Below the pieces are notes generated by a model that was given only the letters and a program-made list of their open reading frames with translations, did no database searches and was not told where the DNA came from. From Novosphingobium sp. ERN07 (GTDB lineage: Bacteria; Pseudomonadota; Alphaproteobacteria; Sphingomonadales; Sphingomonadaceae): a DNA stretch of 56,458 nucleotides. The stretch's first letter is position 1; each line of letters starts with the position of its first letter. This document shows positions 17,005 through 25,385 of the stretch, one piece after another. The position numbers and the translations under genes are program-made. The DNA lies in assembly GCF_012641335.1 (NCBI RefSeq), contig NZ_JABAID010000022.1, positions 1 through 56,458 on the forward strand, read 5' to 3'.

Positions 17005-18497
17005 CAGTTGTTCCCGCCCGCCAGCGCCGCAGGACGATCCTGCAGCAGCACGGTCTTGCTTTCGAGATAGGGCAGCAGCCCTTCGACACCGCCCTCGCGC
17101 CCTACGCCGGACCGCTTGAACCCGCCGAACGCGATGGAGAAGTCGAGCCGTTGTGCGTTGTGCCCCACTGTTCCGGATCGCAGCTCCCGCGCGATTCGAT
17201 ATGCACGGTCGACGTCGTTGGTGAACACGGCATTGTTCAGGCCGTAGCGCGAGGCATTGGCGATGCGCACCGCGTCTTCTTCACTATCTGCCGCGATCAC
17301 CGAGAGCACCGGGCCGAACACTTCCTCGCAGGCGATGGAAGATGCCGGATCGACATGACCGAAGACTGTGGGTTCGATGAAGAAGCCCCGCTCCAGATGC
17401 GACGGTCGCCCGCCGCCCGTCGCCAGGACTGCGCCGCTCGCGCGTGCCTCGGAAATGAATCCTTCCACCAGGCCCCGCTGACGTTCCGTGGCCAGCGGGC
17501 CCATGCGCGTGGCGGGATCGAATGGATCGCCCACCTTCACCTTGGCCAGCGCGGCTGCCAGTGCCTCGACAAATGCATCGTGCTTCGCACGCGGTACGAT
17601 GGCGCGGGTCAGTGCGGCGCAGACCTGTCCGGTCATGTCCGGCGCGCGCTTGGCCAGAGCGGTTGCGGCTGCCTCCACGTCGTAATCGTCGAGAATGATC
17701 GCAGCGGATTTACCGCCCAGTTCCATGGTGTAGCGCGCCATGCGTCCGCCCAGGAGCGAGGCGATCCGGCAGCCCGCCACGCTCGATCCGGTGAAGCTGA
17801 TCTTGTCCACCCGCTCGTCACGCACCATCGCCTCGGATGCGTCGCGGTCGGCGGTGATCACGTTGAGCACACCTGGCGGCAGATCGATACTGTCGGCCGC
17901 TTCGGCCAGAAGCAGCGCGTGGCTCGGCGCTTCGGGCGATGCTTTCAGCACCACCGTGCAACCTGCTGCAAGCGCCGGGGCGACCTTCAGCGCGGCCAGC
18001 GCGGCCGGGGCATTCCACGGCACGATCGCGCCTACCACGCCGACCGGCTCGCGGACCAGCAGCCCCAGCTTCGCACCCGAGATCGTCGGATGCTCCTCGA
18101 CGAAGGCGAACCGCTCGGTGATCTGGGCATAGCTGCGATAGGTATAGGAAAAGCCCGGCGCCATTGCCTTGGCCATGGCGTGGACGATGCCCATTTCGTT
18201 GGGCCAGACGGTGGAGAAATCATCGGCCCGCGCATCGATGGCGTCGGCCAGTCGTCGCAGCCACTCTGCCCGCTCAACCGGTGAAAGGCGCGGCCATGGC
18301 CCGTTGTCGAACGCTTCGCGCGCTGCGGCCACTGCGCGCGCCACGTCGTTTTCGTCGGCTTCGGCTACCTCGACATAGGTTTCTTCGGTGGCGGGGTTGA
18401 CCACGCGGATCTTGCGCCCGCTGCTGGCAGGCACCCAGGCCCCGCCAATGTAGAGCCGGTCCGGATGGGCAAGGGGGGAAACGTTGGGGCCGGTCAT
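17004..18497 (-). CDS. NAD(P)-dependent aldehyde dehydrogenase
   Basis: 497 residues. Motifs: EPVGVVGAIVPWNAPAALA, the catalytic Glu in TMELGGKSAAIIL, the nucleophile C293 in MTGQVCAALTRAI, EEVFGPVLSVI and NNAVFTNDVDRAY. Oxidises an aldehyde to the carboxylate that the acyl-CoA ligase can activate. First gene of the ALDH-GMC-IclR unit, with an operator 41 bases upstream. It is paralogous to the aldehyde dehydrogenase at 30692; both start MTGP and share the C293 position, pointing to duplication. Confidence 0.95.
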   Translation of the reverse strand: MTGPNVSPLAHPDRLYIGGAWVPASSGRKIRVVNPATEETYVEVAEADENDVARAVAAAREAFDNGPWPRLSPVERAEWLRRLADAIDARADDFSTVWPNEMGIVHAMAKAMAPGFSYTYRSYAQITERFAFVEEHPTISGAKLGLLVREPVGVVGAIVPWNAPAALAALKVAPALAAGCTVVLKASPEAPSHALLLAEAADSIDLPPGVLNVITADRDASEAMVRDERVDKISFTGSSVAGCRIASLLGGRMARYTMELGGKSAAIILDDYDVEAAATALAKRAPDMTGQVCAALTRAIVPRAKHDAFVEALAAALAKVKVGDPFDPATRMGPLATERQRGLVEGFISEARASGAVLATGGGRPSHLERGFFIEPTVFGHVDPASSIACEEVFGPVLSVIAADSEEDAVRIANASRYGLNNAVFTNDVDRAYRIARELRSGTVGHNAQRLDFSIAFGGFKRSGVGREGGVEGLLPYLESKTVLLQDRPAALAGGNN

Positions 18498-18537
18498 GGC
18501 GCGATCAATCCTCTCGGCAGGTACGCGGGAATCATAA

Positions 18538-18554
18538 TGAGCGATTATCGCCCG
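18538..18554. promoter_or_regulatory. Operator before the aldehyde dehydrogenase unit
   Basis: TGAGCGATTATCGCCCG is the 17-bp palindrome with two mismatches between arms. It lies between the reverse-strand ALDH start at 18497 and the forward phosphoesterase start at 18617, so it could affect both. Confidence 0.6.
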
Positions 18555-18616
18555 TATGGTACGATAACGGACTTTTGGCTTGTCCTTCCGCCACCCGTCA
18601 AGCTATTGCGTGCGGA

Positions 18617-19168
18617 ATGAAGCTGGGCATCGTATCCGATATCCATGGCCAGCCGCGCGTGCTGGAACGGGCGCTTGCGGCAATGGCCCCGTTCGACCGG
18701 CTGGTCTGCCTCGGTGACGCCGTCAGCCAGACCCGATTCTGCGCCGAAACCGTTGGGCTGCTGCACGCGCATGATCCGCTGGCCATCCTTGGCAATCATG
18801 AGCAACTCCTGTTCTCCGGTCCGGCGGCGCCATCGGGTGACCTCGCTGACTGGCTTGCCACCCGTCCGTCCACTATCGAGACGACCCTTGCGGGGCGGTG
18901 CCTGCATATCGTCCATTCCACGCCGTGGGATTCCGGCCACGCCTACATTCCCGGCCACCACCGCGACTTCCATCGCTTCGCCGTCCCCGGTGCGGACCTC
19001 GTGTTGTATGGTCATACGCACCAGCCACTGGTGCGCTGGCTGGGCGATGTGCTGGTGGTCAATCCCGGCTCGGTGGGGGAAGGGCGGCCCACGGCGGACG
19101 GCTTCGTCCGCAGTTGTGCGGTGGTCGACCTCGCGACGATGGCCGCCGAGATCCTCGACCTGGACTAG
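18617..19168 (+). CDS. Metallophosphoesterase (YfcE/MJ0936-like)
   Basis: 183 residues from ATG 18617 (MKLGIVSDIHG). Calcineurin-like metal ligands are in order: SDIHG, CLGDAV, LGNHEQL, the histidine in VHSTPW, and YGHTHQP near the end, then VVNPGSVGEGR. A small soluble phosphodiesterase/phosphatase of unknown substrate. It is not an obvious catabolic enzyme and may be a bystander. Its stop overlaps that of the convergent acyl-CoA ligase in a shared CTAG. Confidence 0.9.
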   Translation: MKLGIVSDIHGQPRVLERALAAMAPFDRLVCLGDAVSQTRFCAETVGLLHAHDPLAILGNHEQLLFSGPAAPSGDLADWLATRPSTIETTLAGRCLHIVHSTPWDSGHAYIPGHHRDFHRFAVPGADLVLYGHTHQPLVRWLGDVLVVNPGSVGEGRPTADGFVRSCAVVDLATMAAEILDLD

Positions 19169-20682
19169 CGTATCCGCTCCATCGTTGCCGTGGCATCCTT
19201 GAACCGAGCGCGGAGCGCGTTCTTGTCGATCTTGCCCGAAGGCAGGCGCGGCAGCGCCTCGGCTTCCAGCACCACATACCGTGGCACCTTGTACGAAGCC
19301 AGTTCGCGCCGACAGTGCGCCACCACCTCGCGCGGCTCGATCCGCGCGATATCGCCATGCACCACCGCCAGCGGCGTCTCGCCGAACTCGGCATCCGCCG
19401 CTGCCAGCACCACGACTTCGACCACACCATCGATTTCGGCGATCGTGTTCTCTACCTCCATTGCTGAAACGTTCAGGCCACCCGATTTGATGATGTCCTT
19501 GATCCGGTCGATGAAGGTCAGGTTCCCGCGCGTGTCGAGCATGCCGCGGTCGCCGGTGTGCAGCCAGCCCTCGCGGAACGTCGCCGCAGTCTGCTCTGCA
19601 TCTTTCCAGTATCCGGCCGCCATCGCTGCGCTGCGGATCAGGATTTCGCCAGGCTCGCCCGCATCGGCGATTGTCCCGTCTGGTCGGATCACGGCATATT
19701 CGGAGAACAGGCCGCCGGGTCCGCACTTGGTCGCATCGGTCAACGCGGTTTCGTCGCGCGCCGCCCAGGCGCCGCCCGCCTCGGTGCAGCCGTAGGCCTG
19801 CCGCAGCACCACACCCTTGGCCTTGAACTTCGCAGTGAGAGCAGGGCCGACCCGTGCTCCGCCGATCTGTGCAAACGCAAGCGCGGAAAGGTCGGCGGCT
19901 TCGAATTCGGGCAGGGCAGCCAGCCGCTCGAAGAAAATGGTCGAGGCAAGGAACGCGGTGATCCGGTTGCGGCTCAACAGTTCCAGCGCGCGCTCGGGCG
20001 TGAACCGGTTTTCGGCAAAGATGGTCGCACCGACGGACAGGAACTGGAACAGCAGCAAGGTGCCCGATGACGACGAATACGGCCCCGCCGCCAGAACGCT
20101 GCCGCCGTTGCCTGTCGCAGGTTCCATGATGGCGAACTCGGCGGCATAGGCCATCGTCGTGCCCTGGGTGTAGACAACGCCCTTGGGCTGCCCGGTCGAC
20201 CCGCTGGTGCCGATGATGAACAACGCGTCCTCGGGTGCAGGGACGTGAGCGGCAGAAGGATCGGGCCCGTCGCGCAAGCCGCGCACCGATTCGATCGCAC
20301 GCAGCACCGCGTTGGCGCCCTTGCCCAGCGCCGCCCGGCACAATTCCATGTGCCCGCAATCCGCCACAAGAAGGCGCGGTTCGAGCAGAGCAAGCGCACG
20401 CTGCACTTCGCGCTCGCTCGACCGGAACGTCACCGGTGCGGCGATCGCGCCCGCCAGCATCGTGCCGACCAGCAGGACCGCATACTCCAGCGAATTTTCC
20501 GCAACCATCATCACGCGGTCGCCCGGTGCGACGCCCTCGGTGCGCAGCCAGTCTGCCACCTTCCGGCCCCAGTCATAAAGCCCGGCATAGGTAACCGGTT
20601 CGCCTTCATAGTTCAGCGCCACGCGGTCCGGCTTTTCCCACGCCCACCACTTCAGCGCGCGACTGACCGTAAATCCCATCAT
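19165..20682 (-). CDS. AMP-dependent acyl-CoA synthetase
   Basis: Activates a carboxylic acid to its CoA thioester. The 505 residues contain the phosphate-binding loop IIGTSGSTGQPKG (about residue 158), the adenine motif RQAYGCTEAGG, GWLHTGDRGML and the C-terminal catalytic lysine in LPSGKIDKNALR. It is the third gene of a DUF35/Ltp2-like/ligase unit. Context suggests it activates the acid made by the aldehyde dehydrogenases, or an intermediate after retro-aldol cleavage. The acyl group is not predictable. Confidence 0.93.
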   Translation of the reverse strand: MMGFTVSRALKWWAWEKPDRVALNYEGEPVTYAGLYDWGRKVADWLRTEGVAPGDRVMMVAENSLEYAVLLVGTMLAGAIAAPVTFRSSEREVQRALALLEPRLLVADCGHMELCRAALGKGANAVLRAIESVRGLRDGPDPSAAHVPAPEDALFIIGTSGSTGQPKGVVYTQGTTMAYAAEFAIMEPATGNGGSVLAAGPYSSSSGTLLLFQFLSVGATIFAENRFTPERALELLSRNRITAFLASTIFFERLAALPEFEAADLSALAFAQIGGARVGPALTAKFKAKGVVLRQAYGCTEAGGAWAARDETALTDATKCGPGGLFSEYAVIRPDGTIADAGEPGEILIRSAAMAAGYWKDAEQTAATFREGWLHTGDRGMLDTRGNLTFIDRIKDIIKSGGLNVSAMEVENTIAEIDGVVEVVVLAAADAEFGETPLAVVHGDIARIEPREVVAHCRRELASYKVPRYVVLEAEALPRLPSGKIDKNALRARFKDATATMERIR

Positions 20683-20701
20683 CGTCTGCGTCCCGTCCCG
20701 C

Positions 20702-21868
20702 TCAAAGCGTATCCGCGCTGCCCAGCAGGGCGGTGCTGCTCATCAGGTCGCCCGGCCCTCCGGTGAACAGCGAAAGCCTCGCTCCGGGCACCTGATTCAC
20801 TGACGTGCCTCGAATCTGCCGCACCGCTTCGGGTATCAGGCCCATGCCGTGGATGAACCCTTCGGCCAGATCGCCGCCCGATGTGTTGATCGGCAGCTTG
20901 CCCGAAGGCGCGATCAGATTCTCGAAGGTGCAGAAATCGCCTGCCTCCTCGAAATCGAAGAACCCGTGATCCACCATCGATCCGATGCCCATCGCGTTCA
21001 TGTTCATGTAGATCTGCGCCACGTCCACGTCCTTCGGGCCATAGCCGGATTCGCGCCACATGCGCTCGGCCAGTTCGCGTTGCCCGGCCGTGGCGTAATA
21101 GGGGCGCCAGTTCTCCTCCAGCGCGCCGCCGCCTTCCATCGTGCCCATTGGCGCGGACAGAACATAGGCGGGCGTCTGCTTCATGTCTTTTGCGCGCTCG
21201 GCCGAAACAACCAGCACGCAGGCTGCGCCGTCATTCTCGCGCGAGCAGTCGTACAGGCGATAGGGCTCCGAAATCATCCGCGCTGCGGCATAGATTTCCG
21301 CCGTCATCTCGGTGTTGCGGCCATAGGCTCGCGGGTTGGCGCGCGCATGGTAGTATGATGCCGCCACCGTGGCATAGAGCGCGGATTGCGGAACGCCGTG
21401 GTGCTCCATCAACCGCTGCGATCGCAAGGCGAGGATCTGTGCTGGCGAATCCAGCCCGTTCACCAGATACTGCGACGATGTGTCGTTCTGCGCCACTGCC
21501 ACGCGGAGCCGCTGGTTGCTGCTCTCGGCCATGGACCGGTAGACTGCCACGATCTCTGCCTGCCCGGACAGGATCGCGCCCGCCGCAATGTTCAGCGTGC
21601 CCGCCAAGGCGCCGCCGTGAATCCACACCAGAGAGGCAAACCGGCATTGCCGCGTACCAAGGGCCGGCATGAGCTTGGCCGGGTCGCTGCGCTCGGACGC
21701 ATAGGAGATGAAGCCGTCGATATCGCGCACGTCGATGCCGGCGTCGTCTGCGGCCTGCGTGATCGCCTGCAGCGCCAGCTTCAGCTCCGGTTCGGACGAT
21801 GTGCCGCGCTTGTAATAGGGCGTCTGCCCGATGCCTACGATGGCCGTTGCGCCCCGCATCCTGCTCAC
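20702..21868 (-). CDS. Thiolase-fold lipid-transfer protein, Ltp2-like retro-aldolase
   Basis: SCP-x thiolase-like protein without the standard thiolase cysteine signature. ATAIVGIGQTPYYKRG opens the domain, followed by DAGIDVRDIDGFISY, MAESSNQRLRVA, YDCSRENDGAACVLV, and NTSGGDLAEGFIHGMG near the end. In steroid degraders this family (Ltp2), with a DUF35 partner, splits a 3-hydroxyacyl-CoA by retro-aldol reaction. Here the DUF35 gene lies directly upstream, supporting the same role. The start is GTG 21868 (GGAG upstream) or ATG 21859; the longer frame from 22021 overlaps the DUF35 gene and is unlikely. About 388 residues. Confidence 0.88.
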   Translation of the reverse strand: MSRMRGATAIVGIGQTPYYKRGTSSEPELKLALQAITQAADDAGIDVRDIDGFISYASERSDPAKLMPALGTRQCRFASLVWIHGGALAGTLNIAAGAILSGQAEIVAVYRSMAESSNQRLRVAVAQNDTSSQYLVNGLDSPAQILALRSQRLMEHHGVPQSALYATVAASYYHARANPRAYGRNTEMTAEIYAAARMISEPYRLYDCSRENDGAACVLVVSAERAKDMKQTPAYVLSAPMGTMEGGGALEENWRPYYATAGQRELAERMWRESGYGPKDVDVAQIYMNMNAMGIGSMVDHGFFDFEEAGDFCTFENLIAPSGKLPINTSGGDLAEGFIHGMGLIPEAVRQIRGTSVNQVPGARLSLFTGGPGDLMSSTALLGSADTL

Positions 21869-21917
21869 ACCAGTTCTCCGTAATATCCGTAATCCGCGCG
21901 TCGCCCGGCAAGGGGCC

Positions 21918-22352
21918 TCAACCCTCGATTTCCCATCGCAGGGCCGGGTAGAACTTCGTCTTCGCGCTGGGCGAATCAATGCTGCCGCGCACCCGCGCGC
22001 CGATGGCAAGGCCGGTTTCATCGCCTTTCAGCACACCCATCAGGCGCACGTTGCCCGCCTCGGGCAGCTCTACCACCAAGGTCACGTATGGCACGTCGTC
22101 CTTGCGCTCCAGCACGCGGTCGAAGGCATAGCGGGTGCGGGTATAGCTGAACACGTAGCCTTCCGGCTTCACCGGAACCCAATCGAACTGCCACGATCCG
22201 CACTGGCCGCAGCGATGGTGCGCGGGCCAGGTCCAGCCGTGGCACCCGGCGCAACGGGGAAGGGCCAGCACGCCGTCTTCCAGGCTGCGCCAGAACGGAT
22301 CGTCCGCTTCTATCGCGCCGACAATCTTGTGCTGCTCGAAGCTGTAGCTCAT
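21918..22352 (-). CDS. DUF35 OB-fold/zinc-ribbon protein, partner of the Ltp2-like enzyme
   Basis: 144 residues from ATG 22352 (MSYSFEQHK), after GGAAGGCGG. A zinc ribbon with two cysteine pairs (PRCAGCHGW and RCGQCGSW) precedes an OB fold (VFSYTRTRYAFD, PYVTLVVELPEAG, LMGVLKGDE). In Ltp2 systems the DUF35 partner completes the active aldolase and holds the CoA substrate (family knowledge). First gene of the unit; an operator-like half-site lies 36 bases upstream. Confidence 0.88.
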   Translation of the reverse strand: MSYSFEQHKIVGAIEADDPFWRSLEDGVLALPRCAGCHGWTWPAHHRCGQCGSWQFDWVPVKPEGYVFSYTRTRYAFDRVLERKDDVPYVTLVVELPEAGNVRLMGVLKGDETGLAIGARVRGSIDSPSAKTKFYPALRWEIEG

Positions 22353-22387
22353 CCGCCTTCCTCTACCCGGCTCACACAGCGCCATTG

Positions 22388-22405
22388 TGTGCGACTATGT
22401 AACAT
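22388..22405. promoter_or_regulatory. Operator half-site plus the shared 12-mer before the DUF35 gene
   Basis: TGTGCGA matches one arm of the island palindrome. It runs into ACTATGTAACAT (22394-22405), a 12-mer repeated exactly at 34621-34632 before the Rieske gene. More half-sites (ATCGCAC) lie at 22471-22477 and 22545-22551 in the same divergent promoter region. Confidence 0.5.
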
Positions 22406-22527
22406 GCGTTCGATTTATGCGAATCTTGCTGCATTGGCAATCCCTGTCCGGTCGTAGCGGTCATAGCTGTATCGCACTTCTCCGAAATGCTTGACAGCTT
22501 GCCCTTGACTGGTGAATGGTCGTATAT

Positions 22528-22553
22528 CGACGTTATCGTCGAATATCGCACGT
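22528..22553. promoter_or_regulatory. Operator-like region before the thioesterase gene
   Basis: CGACGTTATCGTCG (22528-22541) is a perfect palindrome and the half-site ATCGCACG follows at once. TTGACA and TTGACT hexamers lie upstream at 22491 and 22505, but no convincing -10 element is spaced correctly from them. Confidence 0.4.
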
Positions 22554-22568
22554 AAGTGGGGATGGGTC

Positions 22569-23027
22569 TTGCAGTCTGGCATCGGTGACCTTGCATCCGG
22601 CCTTGCACCTGCCGACCGCAGGTGGGAGCGGATGGACGGCTGTGGTGAATTTGCCGACCTCGCTGGCCCGTTCTTCTGGACCACGGACCGGGTCGGTGAA
22701 GGCGAGGTTGCTCGCTTCGGGTTCCGCGCTTCGCAAAAGCACTGCAACATGCGGCCGATGTGCCATGGCGGGATGCTCGCCACGTTTGCCGATATAGCGC
22801 TGGCGCGCGGTCTGCGCATGGCGGGTGACGTGCCAGCGCCGATCCCCACGATCACGCTCTCGCTCGATTTCCTTGCGCCAGCGCCTCTTGGTGCGTGGGT
22901 CGAGGCGCGTGTCACGCTCAGCCGCCTCGCCCGCTCTACCGGCTTCATCTCGGCCATGATCGATGCCGACGGTGATCCCGTCCTGCGCGCGAGCGGCGTG
23001 TTCCGCCATTTTCGCAACGCCAAGTGA
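22569..23027 (+). CDS. PaaI-like hotdog-fold thioesterase
   Basis: Hydrolyses acyl-CoA thioesters, perhaps to release trapped CoA. Hotdog motif HCNMRPMCHGGMLATFADIA with the usual HGG and Asp, then PTITLSLDFLAPAPLGAWVE and a terminal SGVFRHF. The start is uncertain. TTG 22569 (GGGGA upstream) gives 152 residues and keeps the N-terminal W-x-R..GPFFW region expected of the family. ATG 22512 would put the operator inside the gene, and ATG 22632 gives 131 residues. It leads a thioesterase-SDR-thiolase unit divergent from the DUF35 unit. Confidence 0.82.
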   Translation: MQSGIGDLASGLAPADRRWERMDGCGEFADLAGPFFWTTDRVGEGEVARFGFRASQKHCNMRPMCHGGMLATFADIALARGLRMAGDVPAPIPTITLSLDFLAPAPLGAWVEARVTLSRLARSTGFISAMIDADGDPVLRASGVFRHFRNAK

Positions 23028-23049
23028 TCCGTCCTTAAGGGAGCAGACG

Positions 23050-23823
23050 ATGAAACTCGATGGAGCAATCGCGGTCGTCACAGGCGGCGCCAGTGGACTG
23101 GGTGAAGCCACGGTCCGCGCACTCGCCGCCGAAGGGGCGCGAGTTGCCATCTTCGACCTCAACCGCGAGATGGGCGAAGCGCTCGCCGCCGAACTGGATG
23201 GTATCTTCTGCGAGGTCGATATCACGCAGGATGTCTCGGTAGCCGAAGGCTTTGCCAAGGCCCGCGCGATGCAGGGGCAGGAACGCATCCTCGTCAACTG
23301 CGCCGGACGCGGCAACACATTCAAGATCGCACAACGTGCGCGCGATACGGGGCAGATCACGCATTTTCCCATCGACCAGTTCGAACGGATCGTCCTGCTG
23401 AACCTTGTCGGCACGTTCCGCTGCATGGCGCTTTCTGCGGCGGGCATGCTCACGCTCGATCCGCTGGGTGATGACAGGGAGCGGGGCTGCATCATCAATA
23501 CTGCCTCGGTTGCCGCCATTGATGGGCAGGCAGGGCAGGCGGCTTATGCCTCGTCCAAGGCAGGCATCGTTGGCCTGACCTTGCCTGTGGCGCGCGACCT
23601 GCGGCGCGAAGGCATTCGCGTCAATGCCATCCTGCCCGGCATCATGGACACGCCGCTGTTTGCCACCGCCCGGCCCGAGTTGCGGCAGCAACTGGGCGAC
23701 AGCGTGCCGTTCCCTCGGCGCATGGGCCAGCCGCGGGAGTTCGCGAGTCTTGCGCTGGAGATGTGCCGCAATGCCTACATGAACGGCGAACACGTCCGGC
23801 TCGACGGCGCCATACGGATGTAA
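23050..23823 (+). CDS. SDR-family 3-hydroxyacyl-CoA dehydrogenase (HSD17B10-like)
   Basis: 257 residues from ATG 23050. GGASGLGEATVRALAAEG is the NAD loop, NCAGRG the fourth strand, IINTASVAA holds the catalytic serine and YASSK the Tyr-Lys pair; NAILPGIMDTPLF and GEHVRLDGAIRM follow. The wording closely follows type II 3-hydroxyacyl-CoA dehydrogenases, so it probably makes the 3-ketoacyl-CoA cleaved by the thiolase encoded 45 bases downstream. Confidence 0.9.
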   Translation: MKLDGAIAVVTGGASGLGEATVRALAAEGARVAIFDLNREMGEALAAELDGIFCEVDITQDVSVAEGFAKARAMQGQERILVNCAGRGNTFKIAQRARDTGQITHFPIDQFERIVLLNLVGTFRCMALSAAGMLTLDPLGDDRERGCIINTASVAAIDGQAGQAAYASSKAGIVGLTLPVARDLRREGIRVNAILPGIMDTPLFATARPELRQQLGDSVPFPRRMGQPREFASLALEMCRNAYMNGEHVRLDGAIRM

Positions 23824-23868
23824 TTTCGGGTCAGTTCCCGATGCTGCCCCCTTCACGAAAGCAGACAC

Positions 23869-25095
23869 ATGACCGAAGCATGGATCATCGATGCGGTGCG
23901 CACTCCGCGCGGACAGGGCAAGGCCGACGGCGCGCTAGCCGGGCTTCATCCCCAGCACCTGTTCGCGCAGGTGCTTGAAGCACTGGTAGAACGCACCGGA
24001 ATCGACGCGGGCGATGTCGACGATATCGTCGCCGGGGTGAACACACAGCAAGGCAAGCAGGGACTGAACCTGGCGCGGATGGCAGCGCTCCATGCCGGCT
24101 TTCCAGCCTCCGTTCCCGGCTTCTCTCTCGACCGCTTCTGCGGGTCGGGCCTGACCGCCGTGGGCCTTGCCGCAATGGGCATCATCGCAGGTGCCCAGGA
24201 TCTGGTCATTGCCGGCGGGGTGGAGATGATGTCCTACACCCGTACGCTGCAGCGTGAACTCATGCTGGATTCGAACAACCTTGATTTGCGGGCCCGCATT
24301 CCGCAACCGCACCAGGGCTTGTGCGCGGACATCATCGCCACGCTTGACGGCTTCTCGCGGCAGGACATGGATGCCGTGGCCCTCGCCAGCCAGCAACGCG
24401 CCGACCGCGCTATCCGCGAAGGGCGGTTTGCCCGCTCGACGGTGCCGGTCAAGGACGCGCAAGGCCACGTCCTGCTGGATCGCGAGGAGTTTCCACGGCC
24501 GCAGACCAGCGCCGAGACTCTGGCCGGACTGCGACCCGCCTTTCCGGGTATGATGGATCGCCCGATCGATGATGAGGGCACGACGTTCGCCACATTGGTC
24601 CGGCGGGCCTACCCGGATCTGGCAATTGATCACGTGCACACCGCGGCCACCAGTTCGGGGGTCGTCGATGGGGCAGGGGCGATTATGCTCGCCTCGTCAG
24701 ACTTTGCGCTCGCGCACGGACTTAAGCCGCGAGCCCGGATCCGCGCCATCGCGACTGTGGGGGACGATCCGACGCTGATGCTTAACGGCCCTGTCCCCGC
24801 TGCACGCAAGGTGCTGGACAAGGCAGGGATGGCGTTGGCCGATGTCGATCTGTTCGAGGTCAACGAAGCCTTCGCCATCGTGCCTGCCAAGTTCGCGCGC
24901 GACCTGAATATCGATCCGGAAACCGTGAACGTCAACGGCGGCGCGCTGGCGCTCGGGCACCCGATCGGTGCGACCGGGGCAATGCTCGCAGGCACGTTGC
25001 TGGACGAGCTGGAACGGCAGGACAAGGCTGTCGGGCTGGTGACGATGTGCGCGGCCGGAGGCCTCGCGCCGGCGCTGGTGATTGAGCGGTTCTGA
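23869..25095 (+). CDS. Acetyl-CoA C-acyltransferase (thiolase)
   Basis: Second thiolase of the island, 408 residues. Acylation cysteine in DRFCGSGLTAVG (about residue 90), histidine in GGALALGHPIGATGA, second cysteine in TMCAAGGLAPALVIER. The second-cysteine loop (MCAAGG) differs from the MCVGVG of the thiolase at 6753, so the two enzymes are distinct. With the SDR before it and the acyl-CoA dehydrogenases after it, it completes a beta-oxidation set. Confidence 0.92.
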   Translation: MTEAWIIDAVRTPRGQGKADGALAGLHPQHLFAQVLEALVERTGIDAGDVDDIVAGVNTQQGKQGLNLARMAALHAGFPASVPGFSLDRFCGSGLTAVGLAAMGIIAGAQDLVIAGGVEMMSYTRTLQRELMLDSNNLDLRARIPQPHQGLCADIIATLDGFSRQDMDAVALASQQRADRAIREGRFARSTVPVKDAQGHVLLDREEFPRPQTSAETLAGLRPAFPGMMDRPIDDEGTTFATLVRRAYPDLAIDHVHTAATSSGVVDGAGAIMLASSDFALAHGLKPRARIRAIATVGDDPTLMLNGPVPAARKVLDKAGMALADVDLFEVNEAFAIVPAKFARDLNIDPETVNVNGGALALGHPIGATGAMLAGTLLDELERQDKAVGLVTMCAAGGLAPALVIERF

Positions 25096-25190
25096 CCTCT
25101 TCCCGGGCAGGCTTGACCGATCCTGGTCTGGCTCAACCCCATGCAGGTCAGTCCGGGCCGACTCGATATCAATAAGATGGTTTGGACAGA

Positions 25191-25308
25191 TATCGCGCAA
25201 AACATCGATCATCGCACATAATGGAGGGCTGGGTCGGATTTGCGGGTTGACTTGATGTCGCAAACTGCCCATCGGTTATATATGGAACAAGAGAGCGTTT
25301 ATCGCACA
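25191..25308. promoter_or_regulatory. Operator-like sites before the acyl-CoA dehydrogenase operon
   Basis: The 290-base gap after the thiolase contains AGAGCGTTTATCGCACA (25292-25308), matching the island pattern in most positions, and weaker half-sites near TATCGCGCA (25191) and CATCGATCATCGCACA (25203). These suggest a separate IclR-controlled promoter for the four dehydrogenase genes. Confidence 0.45.
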
Positions 25309-25385
25309 AAGTTCGTTATATTGCCTTCGTCCGGGACTATCCGTGTCCTGGCGGAAAGCGAGGGCGGACGTCTGCGGAGATGGGC

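Noticed and set aside
18545..20359. 604-codon reverse frame crossing the phosphoesterase and acyl-CoA ligase
   Set aside because: Out of frame with the ligase, whose motifs are complete; the frame is long only because GC-rich DNA has few stops.
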